Shown in pieces: positions 17,156 to 26,619 of a stretch of 64,000 nucleotides of DNA; the first letter of the stretch is position 1; each line of letters starts with the position of its first letter. This stretch comes from UBA6107 sp034430175. GTDB lineage: Bacteria; Chloroflexota; Anaerolineae; Anaerolineales; Anaerolineaceae. The stretch spans positions 13,737 through 77,736 of the forward strand of contig DAOUFI010000021.1 in the NCBI GenBank assembly GCA_034430175.1, written 5' to 3'. The notes under the pieces are model-generated. The model saw only the letters and a list, made by a program, of their open reading frames with translations. It had not been told where the DNA came from and did no database searches. A program made the position numbers and the translations under genes.

Positions 17156-18322
17156 ATGACCAATTATTCCCCCAAACCAGAACATAAATTTACCTTCGGG
17201 CTATGGACCGTAGCCAACCGTGGCCGTGATCCGTTCGGCGCAGAAGTTCGTGGGGTCAAGACCCCCGCCGAATTAGTCTATCTATTGAGTGAAGTCGGCG
17301 CTTACGGTGTTAACTTTCATGATAACGACCTGATCCCTATCGACGCCACCCCCTCAGAAGCTGAAGCGATCAAGAAAGATTTCCGTAAAGCTCTGAATGA
17401 CACAGGGTTGGTCGTGCCAATGGCAACCACCAATCTGTTTTATGATCCCATCTTCAAAGACGGCGCGTTCACCAGCAATGACCCAAAGGTACGTGCTTAT
17501 GCAATACAAAAGACGTTAAAAGCCATTGACCTGGGCGTGGAATTTGGCGCCAAGGTTTATGTCTTCTGGGGTGGTCGCGAGGGTGTCGAGACAGATGCAA
17601 GCAAGAGCGCGGTCGAAGCCATCAAACGCAACCGTGAAGCCATGAATTTCTTCTGTGAATACGCCCTTGATAACAAGTATGATCTAAAATTCGCCCTTGA
17701 AGCCAAACCAAATGAACCGCGCGGAGATATTTACAACCCAACCACCGGCCACATGCTGGCATTTATCTCTACCCTCGATCATCCCGAAATGGTTGGCGTC
17801 AATCCCGAAGTTGCCCACGAACAAATGTCTGGTCTGAACTTCATGCACAACGTTGCTCAGGCCTGGGAAGCCGGAAAGTTATTCCATATCGATCTTAACG
17901 ATCAATATCCCGGCCGCTACGATCAGGACTTGCGCTTCGGCTCACGCGATCTTAAGGCAGCTTTCTTCCTGGTGAAATTCCTGGAAGACGTCGGTTACGC
18001 AGGGTCACGCCACTTCGATGCTCATGCCTTTCGCACTGAAGACTTCGAAGGCGTTAAAGATTTCGCCCGCGGCTGTATGCGTACCTACCTGATGTTGAAG
18101 GAAAAAGCCGAACAGTGGAACAAAGATAAAGAAATCCAAGAGCTCGTCAAAGAAATCAACGCCAGCGATGGTTCGATGGAAAAATACTTTGGCAAGTATT
18201 CCGCAGACAAAGCGAAGGCACTCAAGGAACAATCCTTCGATCGCGTTGCCATCGCCGCCCGTGGATTGAAATATGAGAGACTCGACCAGTTGACAACCGA
18301 GATAATCCTCGGAACTCGATAA
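17156..18322 (+). CDS. xylA: Xylose isomerase
   Basis: This 388-residue class I (Actinobacteria-like) xylose isomerase converts D-xylose to D-xylulose in the cytoplasm using two divalent metals. Catalytic landmarks are visible: FHDND (His55, Asp58), VFWGGREG (Trp138), LEAKPNEPRGD (Glu182, Lys184), and the metal ligands in FHIDLNDQ. A strong AAAGGAG precedes the ATG. It lies 24 bp after the GH3 gene and 14 bp before xylB, clearly one operon. Confidence 0.95.
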   Translation: MTNYSPKPEHKFTFGLWTVANRGRDPFGAEVRGVKTPAELVYLLSEVGAYGVNFHDNDLIPIDATPSEAEAIKKDFRKALNDTGLVVPMATTNLFYDPIFKDGAFTSNDPKVRAYAIQKTLKAIDLGVEFGAKVYVFWGGREGVETDASKSAVEAIKRNREAMNFFCEYALDNKYDLKFALEAKPNEPRGDIYNPTTGHMLAFISTLDHPEMVGVNPEVAHEQMSGLNFMHNVAQAWEAGKLFHIDLNDQYPGRYDQDLRFGSRDLKAAFFLVKFLEDVGYAGSRHFDAHAFRTEDFEGVKDFARGCMRTYLMLKEKAEQWNKDKEIQELVKEINASDGSMEKYFGKYSADKAKALKEQSFDRVAIAARGLKYERLDQLTTEIILGTR

Positions 18323-18336
18323 TTCATGGAGTAACC

Positions 18337-19842
18337 ATGCCTTACTTTATCGGGATCGACGTCTCGACGACTTCCAGCAAAGCTCTGATCATCGACGAAA
18401 ATGGTACGGTGATCGCTGTCGCCTCCTCGCCGCACACGCTGCAAAACCCCAAACCGTTGTGGTCGGAACAGGATCCGCGCGAATGGTGGCGGGCAGTTGC
18501 GACCAGTATCCGTGCTGTGTTACAAAAAGCCGGAATTCCTGGTGAGCAAATCAACGCGGTGGGGTTGACCGGCCAGATGCACGGTCTGGTGCTGCTTGAT
18601 GCAGCCGGGCAGGTTTTGCGTCCGGCCATCCTTTGGAACGATCAGCGAACCCAGGCGCAATGTGACGAGATCCACGCACTGATTGGCAAGCAAAAGTTCA
18701 TTCAAACCACCGGAAACGTTTCACTCACAGGTTTCACCGCATCAAAGATCCTTTGGGTAAAAGAAAACGAGCCTGAGATTTTTGCCAAAGCCAGCCACGT
18801 GCTTCTACCCAAAGATTACGTTCGATTCAGACTAACCGGCGATTACGCGATGGATAAAGCTGACGGCTCAGGTACCGTGCTTTTTGACCTGCGTAAACGT
18901 AATTGGTCGGACGATGTCCTATCGGCGCTTCAAATCCCACGCGAATGGATGCCGTCTACCTATGAAGGCCCGGAAGCAACAGGAGTTGTAAACCATGAAG
19001 CTGCTGCCGCGACCGGACTGAAAGCGGGGACACCCGTGATGGCTGGCGGTGGCGACCAGGCGGCGGGCGCAGTGGGCATGGGTGCAGTCGAACCCGGTGT
19101 GGTCGCCCTCACCCTGGGGACCAGTGGCGTCGTCTTTGCTACAACCCCCTCGGCTTTGATCGAACCCGAAGGCAGGCTGCACGCGTTCTGCCATGCCGTT
19201 CCGGGCATGTGGCATTTCATGGGAGTCATGCTATCAGCGGCCGGCAGTTTACAGTGGTACCACGACAAACTTGCTCCTGAGATGAGCTTTGATGACCTTA
19301 CCAACGAAGCAGCTTCCATCCCGGCGGGGAGCGATGGACTGATCTTCCTGCCATATCTTTCAGGGGAACGTACCCCCCACCCCGATCCACTGGCGCGGGG
19401 AGCCTTCGTCGGGCTCACCCTTCGTCATGGACGCGCAGCCATGACGCGTGCTGTTCTGGAAGGTGTAGCATATGGCTTGAAGGATGGATTCAACCTGATT
19501 CAGAACGCCGGATTGGGTCAGATCACCCAAATCCGCGCTTCCGGAGGAGGGGTCAAGAGCCAACTCTGGCGGCAGATCCTGGCATCAGTATTGAACGCCG
19601 AACTCGTAACTGTCAATACCACCGAAGGTGGAGCCTACGGAGCCGCGCTGCTCGCGGGAGTGGGTGCAGGGACCTGGTCAGACGCGCCAAATGCCTGTAA
19701 CTTGTGTATAAAGGTCACTGGATCCACCCAGCCTGACCCGGTTCAGGTAGAAATCTATCAAAAAGCTTACCCGGTGTTTCAAGAACTATATCCAGCTCTC
19801 AAAGGCAGCTTCACAAGTTTATCCAAACTTGAGGCAACCTGA
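18337..19842 (+). CDS. xylB: Xylulokinase
   Basis: The product is 501 residues of the FGGY carbohydrate kinase family. It has the N-terminal phosphate-1 motif (FIGIDVSTTSSKALI), GLTGQMHGLVLLD (substrate segment typical of xylulokinases), the phosphate-2 motif in VALTLGTSGVVFAT, and the C-terminal ASGGGVKSQLWRQIL signature. It phosphorylates D-xylulose to xylulose-5-phosphate, completing entry into the pentose phosphate pathway. GGAG precedes the start. Confidence 0.95.
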   Translation: MPYFIGIDVSTTSSKALIIDENGTVIAVASSPHTLQNPKPLWSEQDPREWWRAVATSIRAVLQKAGIPGEQINAVGLTGQMHGLVLLDAAGQVLRPAILWNDQRTQAQCDEIHALIGKQKFIQTTGNVSLTGFTASKILWVKENEPEIFAKASHVLLPKDYVRFRLTGDYAMDKADGSGTVLFDLRKRNWSDDVLSALQIPREWMPSTYEGPEATGVVNHEAAAATGLKAGTPVMAGGGDQAAGAVGMGAVEPGVVALTLGTSGVVFATTPSALIEPEGRLHAFCHAVPGMWHFMGVMLSAAGSLQWYHDKLAPEMSFDDLTNEAASIPAGSDGLIFLPYLSGERTPHPDPLARGAFVGLTLRHGRAAMTRAVLEGVAYGLKDGFNLIQNAGLGQITQIRASGGGVKSQLWRQILASVLNAELVTVNTTEGGAYGAALLAGVGAGTWSDAPNACNLCIKVTGSTQPDPVQVEIYQKAYPVFQELYPALKGSFTSLSKLEAT

Positions 19843-19879
19843 TAATTGTTCCCCTCTTGTTAGGCATCTCTTCTCTCCT

Positions 19880-19907
19880 CAAAATCCGTCCGAAAGGACG
19901 GATTTTG
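19880..19907 (+). terminator. Terminator hairpin after xylB
   Basis: A perfect 12-bp stem (CAAAATCCGTCC with GGACGGATTTTG) closed by a GAAA tetraloop ends the xyloside operon. Confidence 0.8.
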
Positions 19908-19975
19908 AACTCATAGAGGAATATTCCGGGCAGTTTATTTTGAGAATACTTTGATATGGTCTAAAATGAATTAAT

Positions 19976-21007
19976 ATGGACAAACAGCTTGACCAGGTAA
20001 TCAATACAATAAACAAAACCGCTTTTGCCACCAATTTCTCAGGTGTGGTCTCAATTTTCAAAGACTCCAGAGCCATTTTACACAAAGCCTTTGGCTACCG
20101 GGATATCAAGAACCAGCTTCTCAATCAGACAGATACTGTGTTCGGCACCGCCTCGGGGACAAAGCTCTTCACTGCTCTGGGGATTGGAGCGCTGATCGAC
20201 CTCGGTGAATTAACACTGGATACGACAGTTGGCGATATTTCACAGGAGTATCGCGGGTTCATAAACGAACGCGCCACCATCCAACAACTGCTATCGCACA
20301 CCTCGGGGATTTTCGATTACTATGATGAGGAAATTGATCGGGATTTCGACAACTTCAAAACAGAGATCCCTTGGTGCGAACTGGAAACTCCAAAAGATTA
20401 TTGGCCAATCTTCAAAGATAAAAAGATGAAATTCAAACCAGGAGAACGGTTCTCATATTCCAATGGCGGATTTGTCTTCCTGGGAATGATCATCGAAAAA
20501 ATCAGTGGTCTGCTTTACCGCGACTTTATTAGTGAAACCGTGTTGAAGCCCGCTGGAATGACCCATTCGGGCTTCTTTGCTGGGAACGACCTGCCAAGAA
20601 ACACCGCCATAGGATATTTGGAAGACCGCAGCCGCACAAACATTTTCCAGTTGCCCATTCGGGGAGCTGGCGATGGTGGCATGTATACCACCAGCGGTGA
20701 TCTTTATTCATTCTGGCAATCCCTCTTCTCATATCAAATCATTTCGCGAAATTTACTCGGTGAATATCTGAAAACTCAATGGAAATTCGATGAGAGACGC
20801 GGTTACGGCTTGGGAATCTATATACGGCTCGATGACAGCATGTTTTTTATCGTAGGTGGAGATGCCGGCGTTGGTTTTGACTCAAGATATTTACCTGGAC
20901 AAAGAATAACAGTCAACATCTTATCAAACATTACTAATGGTGAAGAGGAAATAAGAAACACGATTATGGAATCAATGGATGATGTTCTGAAAGGGAATTT
21001 AAGATGA
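19976..21007 (+). CDS. Serine hydrolase of the beta-lactamase/class C fold
   Basis: The product is 343 residues with the SxxK motif (ASGTKLF, about residue 59) and the YxN motif (FSYSNGGF) of the beta-lactamase/DD-peptidase superfamily. No signal peptide is seen, so it is probably a cytoplasmic esterase or peptidase rather than an antibiotic-resistance enzyme. There is no clear ribosome site. Its stop overlaps the next gene by 4 bp (ATGA), so the two are translationally coupled. Confidence 0.82.
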   Translation: MDKQLDQVINTINKTAFATNFSGVVSIFKDSRAILHKAFGYRDIKNQLLNQTDTVFGTASGTKLFTALGIGALIDLGELTLDTTVGDISQEYRGFINERATIQQLLSHTSGIFDYYDEEIDRDFDNFKTEIPWCELETPKDYWPIFKDKKMKFKPGERFSYSNGGFVFLGMIIEKISGLLYRDFISETVLKPAGMTHSGFFAGNDLPRNTAIGYLEDRSRTNIFQLPIRGAGDGGMYTTSGDLYSFWQSLFSYQIISRNLLGEYLKTQWKFDERRGYGLGIYIRLDDSMFFIVGGDAGVGFDSRYLPGQRITVNILSNITNGEEEIRNTIMESMDDVLKGNLR

Positions 21008-21441
21008 AAAAAGTGTCTGAAGAAAAGAAGGCGTTTATCGATAAATTTCTCTCTGCTCCATTGATCGCGCGCATGGCAACCGCAGATCCAAAGGGCCGTC
21101 CCCATGTTGTGCCAGTGTGGTTTGGTTGGGATGGGAATTCCCTGTGGATCAGTTCCTTTGCCAATACACGGAAAATGGGAGAGTTAAAAACTAACCCCTT
21201 CCTCTCGGTGGTGATCGATGTCGCTGAAGTAAATGGCGCGAATAATGCGGTCGTATTCGAAGGCAAATGTGAGTTGATCACTGAGCCGCGCTCCCTCGTG
21301 GAACAAAAATCAACCTGGATCTATACGCGCTACTTGGGAGAAAAGGGCGTTCTTGCGAAGGATCCTCAAAGCTGGATTCATGATCCACTCAACACGATCA
21401 TAAAGCTCACCCCCGAAGATACTTTCGTCTGGCAGATGTGA
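21004..21441 (+). CDS. Pyridoxamine 5'-phosphate oxidase-family flavoprotein
   Basis: The product is 145 residues of the split-barrel PPOX fold: LIARMATADPKGRPHVVPVWFGWDGNSLWISS near the N-terminus, then a short basic loop (TRKMGELKTNP) that binds FMN or F420 phosphate in relatives. The substrate is not predictable. It overlaps the serine hydrolase gene by 4 bp. Confidence 0.8.
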   Translation: MKKVSEEKKAFIDKFLSAPLIARMATADPKGRPHVVPVWFGWDGNSLWISSFANTRKMGELKTNPFLSVVIDVAEVNGANNAVVFEGKCELITEPRSLVEQKSTWIYTRYLGEKGVLAKDPQSWIHDPLNTIIKLTPEDTFVWQM

Positions 21442-21531
21442 CCTGTTGAGAAATAGTCCTAATCTCTCAGGATTGCTAATTAAATGAAGGAATTTCCTTT
21501 CGAGATACTTACATTTGTCAGAACGCAAAAG

Positions 21532-21559
21532 CTGACCAGGCGCGAAAACCGATTATAAT
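21532..21559 (+). promoter_or_regulatory. Probable promoter of the sulfate-activation operon
   Basis: A perfect TATAAT (21554-21559) lies 16 bp after CTGACC (21532-21537), a weak -35 match. It is well placed about 75 bp before cysC. Confidence 0.45.
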
Positions 21560-21633
21560 GTGAGTTGGTTCTCCCAGACCATGGTGAACTTATCTTGTTT
21601 GGAAGGCGCGGTTTTCACCGATTTTCACTATAA

Positions 21634-22239
21634 ATGTCTTCGAATGAAATTTATCCTCACCAACACAAAGTAAGCCGGACGATGAGAAGTGGCGTCAAAG
21701 GTCACGATCCACTTGTCATCTGGTTAACCGGTCTCTCCGGCAGCGGGAAGAGCACCATCGCCAACGAACTGGAGTACCAGTTAGTGACAAAACATTCCGC
21801 CCATACTTACCTGCTGGATGGGGACAATATCCGTACCGGATTGAACGCCGGATTGGGCTTTTCGGATAAAGACCGTAAAGAGAACATTCGCCGCATCGGC
21901 GAAGTGGCCAAATTGATGCACGATGCCGGTCTGGTCGTGATCACTGCGTTTATTAGCCCTTTCAGATCAGACCGCGACATGGTACGGCAGTTGTTCGCGC
22001 CCGGTGAATTCTGGGAAGTTTTTGTCTCCTGTCCGTTGGAAGTATGCAAGCAGCGCGATCCTAAAGGCCTATACATCAAGGCATTAAAGGGTGAAATCGC
22101 TCAGTTCACTGGGATCAATTCCCCTTATGAAGCTCCAATTTCCCCCGAGTTGATCGTCGAAAGCGATCTTCACCCGGTGGATGAATGTGTTTCGTCTATC
22201 TTAGCGAAGATGAAATCTTCGGGTATTCTCAAGAAATAA
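21634..22239 (+). CDS. cysC: Adenylyl-sulfate kinase
   Basis: This 201-residue APS kinase has an intact P-loop GLSGSGKST (about residues 33-41), DGDNIRTGLN, and FISPFRSDR with the lid region FVSCPLEVCKQRDPKGLY. It phosphorylates adenosine 5'-phosphosulfate to PAPS. It heads a cysC-cysD-cysN operon. No Shine-Dalgarno is visible before the ATG. A second, degenerate APS kinase domain is fused to CysN downstream. Confidence 0.93.
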   Translation: MSSNEIYPHQHKVSRTMRSGVKGHDPLVIWLTGLSGSGKSTIANELEYQLVTKHSAHTYLLDGDNIRTGLNAGLGFSDKDRKENIRRIGEVAKLMHDAGLVVITAFISPFRSDRDMVRQLFAPGEFWEVFVSCPLEVCKQRDPKGLYIKALKGEIAQFTGINSPYEAPISPELIVESDLHPVDECVSSILAKMKSSGILKK

Positions 22240-22253
22240 GCAAAGGATTCAGC

Positions 22254-23135
22254 ATGGGTCATTTAGATGAACTTGAAACCCGTAGCGTATATATCCTCAG
22301 GGAGGCGTACGCGAATTTTAAAAACCTTGGAATGCTGTGGTCCATGGGAAAGGACAGTACCGTGCTACTGTGGTTGGCTCGAAAGGCCTTTTTTGGGCAT
22401 GTCCCCTTCCCACTGGTGCATATTGACACGCATTTCAAGATTCCAGAAATGATCACTTACCGAGATCGGCTGGTGAGAGAAATGAAGCTGACGATGGTGG
22501 TTGGTACAAATGAAGAAGCTTTGGCTGAGAAACGCACCTTCCCCGATGGCAAGGTGGATCGCTTGACATGCTGCAAGCTGCTCAAGACCGAAGCCCTGAC
22601 AAAGACCTTGAACGGCGAAGGTAAACGCTACGTGTTCAACCACGAAACCGATCGCTACGAGGTAGAAGAACACCCCGAACCCTTTACCGGTGTGATCGTC
22701 GGCGCACGCGCTGATGAGGAAGGCTCTCGTTCGAAGGAACGATACTTCTCACCTCGCGACCGTCAGAATGAATGGGACATTGCCGACCAACCGCCTGAAT
22801 TTTGGAACCAATTTAAAACCGATTTCGCTCCCGGTACTAATATCCGTATCCACCCACTTCTGGACTGGACTGAATTGAATATCTGGGAATACATCCTGGC
22901 AGAGAACATCCCCACAGTTTCGCTCTATTACAATCAGGGTGACGGAAAACGCTACCGTTCTCTGGGCTGTTACCCCTGCACCTTTCCGGTTGAATCGAAT
23001 GCCAGGACCGTCGAGGAAATCATCGAGGAATTAAAGGTTGGAAAATTTGCCAATATCGCAGAACGCTCCGGCCGCGCCCAAGATAAGGACGACGGCGGCG
23101 GGCTTGAAACCCTGCGGCGGGAAGGATACATGTAA
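22254..23135 (+). CDS. cysD: Sulfate adenylyltransferase subunit 2
   Basis: The product is 293 residues of the PP-loop ATP pyrophosphatase family (SMGKDSTVLLW in place of the usual SGGKDS). It contains GARADEEGSRSKER and C-terminal GCYPCTFPVES, typical of CysD. With the GTPase CysN it makes APS from ATP and sulfate. The ATG at 22254 is chosen because AAAGGA lies 6 nt upstream; the longer frame overlaps cysC. Confidence 0.95.
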   Translation: MGHLDELETRSVYILREAYANFKNLGMLWSMGKDSTVLLWLARKAFFGHVPFPLVHIDTHFKIPEMITYRDRLVREMKLTMVVGTNEEALAEKRTFPDGKVDRLTCCKLLKTEALTKTLNGEGKRYVFNHETDRYEVEEHPEPFTGVIVGARADEEGSRSKERYFSPRDRQNEWDIADQPPEFWNQFKTDFAPGTNIRIHPLLDWTELNIWEYILAENIPTVSLYYNQGDGKRYRSLGCYPCTFPVESNARTVEEIIEELKVGKFANIAERSGRAQDKDDGGGLETLRREGYM

Positions 23136-23136
23136 A

Positions 23137-24951
23137 ATGCAGATGGATGTCGATCTGAACAAAGACCAGATGAATGTCGTTTTCGTCGGCCACGTCGATC
23201 ACGGCAAGAGCACCATCGTCGGCCGGCTGCTTGCTGACACCAATTCGTTGCCCAAGGGTAAGCTTGAGGCAATCCAGGAAAAATGCAAGAAGAGCGGTAA
23301 GCCCTTCGAATATGCGTTCCTAATCGATGCTCTTAAGGATGAACAGGCGCAGGCCATCACCATTGATGCTGCCCGTGTATTCTTCCAATCTAAATTACGT
23401 AATTACATCATCATCGACGCTCCCGGCCACATCGAGTTCATCAAGAACATGGTGACCGGCGCCAGCCATGCAGAAGCCGCCATCCTCGTCATCGATTCTG
23501 CTGAAGGTGTGCAGGAAAATTCCCGCCGCCATGGTTATCTGTTGTGGATGCTGGGTATCAAGAAGATCGTTGTCGCTGTCAACAAGATGGACCTCGTCGA
23601 TTTCAAAGAATCCACTTATAACTCCATTGTCAAGGAATACAGCGATTATCTGGCTGGTATCGGTGTCAAAGCCATGTCATATATCCCAGTAAGCGGGCAT
23701 GAAGGCGATAATATCAGCAACAAAAGCAAACATATGGCCTGGTATCAAGGCCCCACCCTGCTCGAGGCACTCGATGCCTTTGAAAAAGAAAAGGCAACGC
23801 CCGATCTGCCGCTTCGCTTACCAGTGCAGGATGTGTATCACTTTTCTGATTTTGGCGACAACCGCCGTATCATCGCAGGCAACATTTCAAGTGGTAAATT
23901 GAAAGTCGGCGATGAGTTGGTTTTTTATCCTTCGGGTAAGCGCACCAAGATCAAGACTATCGAATCATTCAACACCCCCAAGAAAACCAATGCTGAAACC
24001 GGTCAGGCTGTGGGCATCACAATGCAGGAACAGATCTATATCAAACGCGGCCAGATCGCCTCGCACGCCAACGATACCCCTCCCTTCATCAGCTCACGTA
24101 TGCGCGCCAGTCTCTTCTGGCTGGGTAAACAGCCACTGGTGATCGGCAAGGAGTATCTGTTAAAGCTTGGCACCGCACGTGAAAAGGTGAGGGTCGAAGT
24201 CATTCACAAGGTCATCGATGCGTCCGATTACGCCAGCCATGGTGACAAGAAAGAGATCGGTCACCATGACGTTGCCGAGGTGACCTTCAAGTTGGCGCAT
24301 CCGATCGCATTCGATACCTCGGAGAAATTCCCTGAGACCAGCCGCTTTGTGTTGGTGGATGAATACGAAATCAGGGGCGGCGGTATCGTGTTGAATTCGG
24401 AATCCGATGAAGACGAGAGCATCCGCGCGGACGTTTATACCCGTAATGAGAAGTGGGTGCAGAGCCTGGTTTCTATGGAAGATCGCGCTGAGAAATACAA
24501 TCAACGCTCCTCACTTATCGTCATCACAGGTCCAAAAGGCGTTGGCAGAAAGTCACTTGCCCGCAAGTTGGAGAGGCAGTTGTTCGAATCAGGCAAGTTG
24601 GTCTATTACCTGGGCCTTGGTTCACTGCTTTATGGAGTCAATGCCGACCTGAAACGCCACGATGCTCCCGGCGGATGGCGCGAACACGTGCGCCGTTTTG
24701 CTGAAGTATCTAACCTGTTCATCGATGCCGGAGTACTCCTCATTGTCACTGCCATCGAATTAAACCAGGAGGACCTGGACGTCCTCAAGACCGTCATTGG
24801 TGAAGACAAGATCCAGGTGGTCTGGGTGGGTGACAAGGTCTCTACTGATATATCCTATGATATTCATGTGAAGAGTCGGGATGAGATCAATGAAGGTGTT
24901 GTGAAAATAAAACATTTGCTTCAAGATCGCGGCATCATCTTTAAGCCATAA
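23137..24951 (+). CDS. cysN: Sulfate adenylyltransferase subunit 1 with fused, degenerate APS kinase domain
   Basis: The ATG at 23137 begins one base after the cysD stop; a longer in-frame extension lies inside cysD. The 604-residue product has an EF-Tu-like GTPase domain (GHVDHGKST near residue 18, DAPGH, NKMD) and beta-barrel domains, as in CysN. From about residue 450 it continues into a CysC-like domain. There the P-loop GLSGSGKST is replaced by GPKGVGRKS and the DGDNIR motif by a neutral stretch, so kinase activity is probably lost. An intact cysC two genes upstream would supply it. Confidence 0.93.
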   Translation: MQMDVDLNKDQMNVVFVGHVDHGKSTIVGRLLADTNSLPKGKLEAIQEKCKKSGKPFEYAFLIDALKDEQAQAITIDAARVFFQSKLRNYIIIDAPGHIEFIKNMVTGASHAEAAILVIDSAEGVQENSRRHGYLLWMLGIKKIVVAVNKMDLVDFKESTYNSIVKEYSDYLAGIGVKAMSYIPVSGHEGDNISNKSKHMAWYQGPTLLEALDAFEKEKATPDLPLRLPVQDVYHFSDFGDNRRIIAGNISSGKLKVGDELVFYPSGKRTKIKTIESFNTPKKTNAETGQAVGITMQEQIYIKRGQIASHANDTPPFISSRMRASLFWLGKQPLVIGKEYLLKLGTAREKVRVEVIHKVIDASDYASHGDKKEIGHHDVAEVTFKLAHPIAFDTSEKFPETSRFVLVDEYEIRGGGIVLNSESDEDESIRADVYTRNEKWVQSLVSMEDRAEKYNQRSSLIVITGPKGVGRKSLARKLERQLFESGKLVYYLGLGSLLYGVNADLKRHDAPGGWREHVRRFAEVSNLFIDAGVLLIVTAIELNQEDLDVLKTVIGEDKIQVVWVGDKVSTDISYDIHVKSRDEINEGVVKIKHLLQDRGIIFKP

Positions 24952-24976
24952 GTTTCCGATACTTAACTCATCAAGG

Positions 24977-25010
24977 ATCCGGTTGAGTTGATCAACCGGA
25001 TTCATTTTTT
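24977..25010 (+). terminator. Rho-independent terminator after cysN
   Basis: ATCCGGTTGA (24977-24986) and TCAACCGGAT (24992-25001) form a 10-bp stem with a 5-nt loop, followed by TCATTTTTT. Confidence 0.85.
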
Positions 25011-25039
25011 GTAAATTATGGAGATTCGATTAAGGACCC

Positions 25040-25068
25040 TTGACTTGTCTGTCAAAATTATGTATCAT
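25040..25068 (+). promoter_or_regulatory. Promoter of the Rrf2-family regulator gene
   Basis: TTGACT (25040-25045), 17-bp spacer, TATCAT (25063-25068). Confidence 0.7.
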
Positions 25069-25109
25069 ATCTCTATCAAGTCTACTATTTCAATAGGATT
25101 ATAAGAGAT

Positions 25110-25550
25110 ATGCAGTTATCCAAAAGAGGAGAATACGGACTTCGTGCAATGATCCAACTGGCCCATCCGGCACCGGATGGTTCAACCACAGTGATGCAGA
25201 TCAATGATATTGCGACACTTGAAAAAATGCCCGTAAAATTCCTTGAACAAATCCTGCTTACTCTTAAAAATGCCGGCCTCTTACAAAGTAAACGCGGCAT
25301 GACTGGCGGGTACTATCTGGCCAAACCTGCCAACGAGATCATGCTCGGGCAGATCGTACGTATTTTGGATGGACCGCTGGCACCCATCCGTTGTGTTAGC
25401 CAGATGGCTTATGAACCCTGCGGCTGCCCCGATGAAAAGAGTTGCGGTCTGCGCATGATCATGGGTGATGTACGGAATGCCATCGCAGGAATTCTGGATA
25501 ATACCTCCCTTGCAGATATTTCTGCAAGATCGCGTGCCGCAAAAAGCTAA
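25110..25550 (+). CDS. Rrf2-family transcriptional regulator (IscR/CymR-like)
   Basis: The product is 146 residues. It has a winged helix (LSKRGEYGLRAMIQLA... KNAGLLQSKRGMTGGYYLA) followed by a Cys-rich loop (Cys95, 104, 106, 112). The Cys arrangement suggests an Fe-S or thiol sensor. Its place between the sulfate-activation genes and a Pst-like transporter suggests control by sulfur or Fe-S status, as CymR and IscR do. The inverted repeat before the next gene is a candidate target. Confidence 0.88.
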   Translation: MQLSKRGEYGLRAMIQLAHPAPDGSTTVMQINDIATLEKMPVKFLEQILLTLKNAGLLQSKRGMTGGYYLAKPANEIMLGQIVRILDGPLAPIRCVSQMAYEPCGCPDEKSCGLRMIMGDVRNAIAGILDNTSLADISARSRAAKS

Positions 25551-25565
25551 TTTTTTTGGTTATAT

Positions 25566-25586
25566 TGTCTACTGTTGCTATAGACA
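25566..25586 (+). promoter_or_regulatory. Inverted repeat upstream of the binding-protein gene
   Basis: TGTCTA (25566-25571) and TAGACA (25581-25586) form an inverted repeat in the 67-bp gap between the Rrf2 gene and the ABC operon. It is a candidate operator; its regulator is unproven. Confidence 0.4.
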
Positions 25587-25617
25587 TAATAATAAACTAA
25601 CAAATGAGGTGAATAAG

Positions 25618-26619
25618 ATGAGCAAGAAACTTTCTTTACTACTCGTGATCATGTTGTTGAGCGTCACTATCCTTTCGTCGTGCGCAAAAGCCGAAGAAGG
25701 CACTGCTGAAGCCACTATTTCGGTTCCAGCGACCTCAGCCCCCGCTACCGATACCCTATCAGGGAACATCACCATCTCCGGTGCCTTTGCGCTGTACCCG
25801 ATGATGACCCGTTGGGCTGAAGAATATCAGAAAATCCACCCGAACGTAACCTTCGACGTTTCCGGTGGCGGCGCAGGTAAAGGCATGACCGATGCCCTCT
25901 CCGGCGCAGTCGATATCGGCATGGTTTCCCGTTCCGTTACGGATGAAGAGACCGCTCAGGGTGCCTATACCATCCCTGTTGTCAAAGACGCGGTATTCCC
26001 AGTGGTCAATGCTCAGAATCCAGCAGCTGATAAATTAAAGACCCAGGGTATCTCCCAGGCCATGTTCGTCAAGATCTTTGTCACCGGTGAAGTGACCACA
26101 TGGGGTGAAGTGGTTGGCGATCCGACCATCACCGATGAGATCCATGTTTATACCCGTTCCGATTCCTGTGGTGCTGCCGACATCTGGGCAAAATTCCTGG
26201 GTGGCAAGCAGGATGACCTGCAGGGCATTGGCGTTGACGGCGATCCCGGCTTACTTGCCGCGGTCATCTCAGATCCACTTGGAATAGGATATAATAACCT
26301 TGGTTATGCCTTTGACTTGACCACCGGTCTGACCACCGAGGGCGCCTTGATCGTCCCAATCGATGATAACAATGATGGCATCGCAAACGATGACGAGGTT
26401 GCCGATAGCCTGGAAAAAGCTGTTGAGCTCATCAAAGCGGAGAAATATCCCGAACCTCCAGCCCGTGTTGAGAACCTGGTTACCAATGGCAAACCTTCCG
26501 GCCTGGTTGCCGACTTCATCAACTGGATCCTGACCGACGGACAGCAATTTGTCAGTGAAGCAGGGTACGTCCAACTTTCAGAAGATCAACTAAATACCTC
26601 ACTGGGATTGTTGAAATGA
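25618..26619 (+). CDS. PstS-like anion-binding lipoprotein
   Basis: The 333-residue protein has a lipoprotein signal (lipobox LSSC) and a Ser/Thr/Ala linker. A PstS-family domain follows (SGGGAGKGMTDALSGAVDIGMVSR; TRSDSCGAADIW). These loops bind phosphate-like oxyanions through backbone and Ser contacts. I use the ATG at 25618 with its GAGGTG site. Phosphate is the default substrate for the family. The position next to cysCDN and an Rrf2 regulator makes sulfate or another oxyanion possible. It overlaps the following permease by 4 bp. Confidence 0.85.
   Translation: MSKKLSLLLVIMLLSVTILSSCAKAEEGTAEATISVPATSAPATDTLSGNITISGAFALYPMMTRWAEEYQKIHPNVTFDVSGGGAGKGMTDALSGAVDIGMVSRSVTDEETAQGAYTIPVVKDAVFPVVNAQNPAADKLKTQGISQAMFVKIFVTGEVTTWGEVVGDPTITDEIHVYTRSDSCGAADIWAKFLGGKQDDLQGIGVDGDPGLLAAVISDPLGIGYNNLGYAFDLTTGLTTEGALIVPIDDNNDGIANDDEVADSLEKAVELIKAEKYPEPPARVENLVTNGKPSGLVADFINWILTDGQQFVSEAGYVQLSEDQLNTSLGLLK

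Noticed and set aside
19976..21007. Antibiotic-resistance beta-lactamase.
   Set aside because: No signal peptide is present and only the general SxxK/YxN serine hydrolase motifs can be seen.
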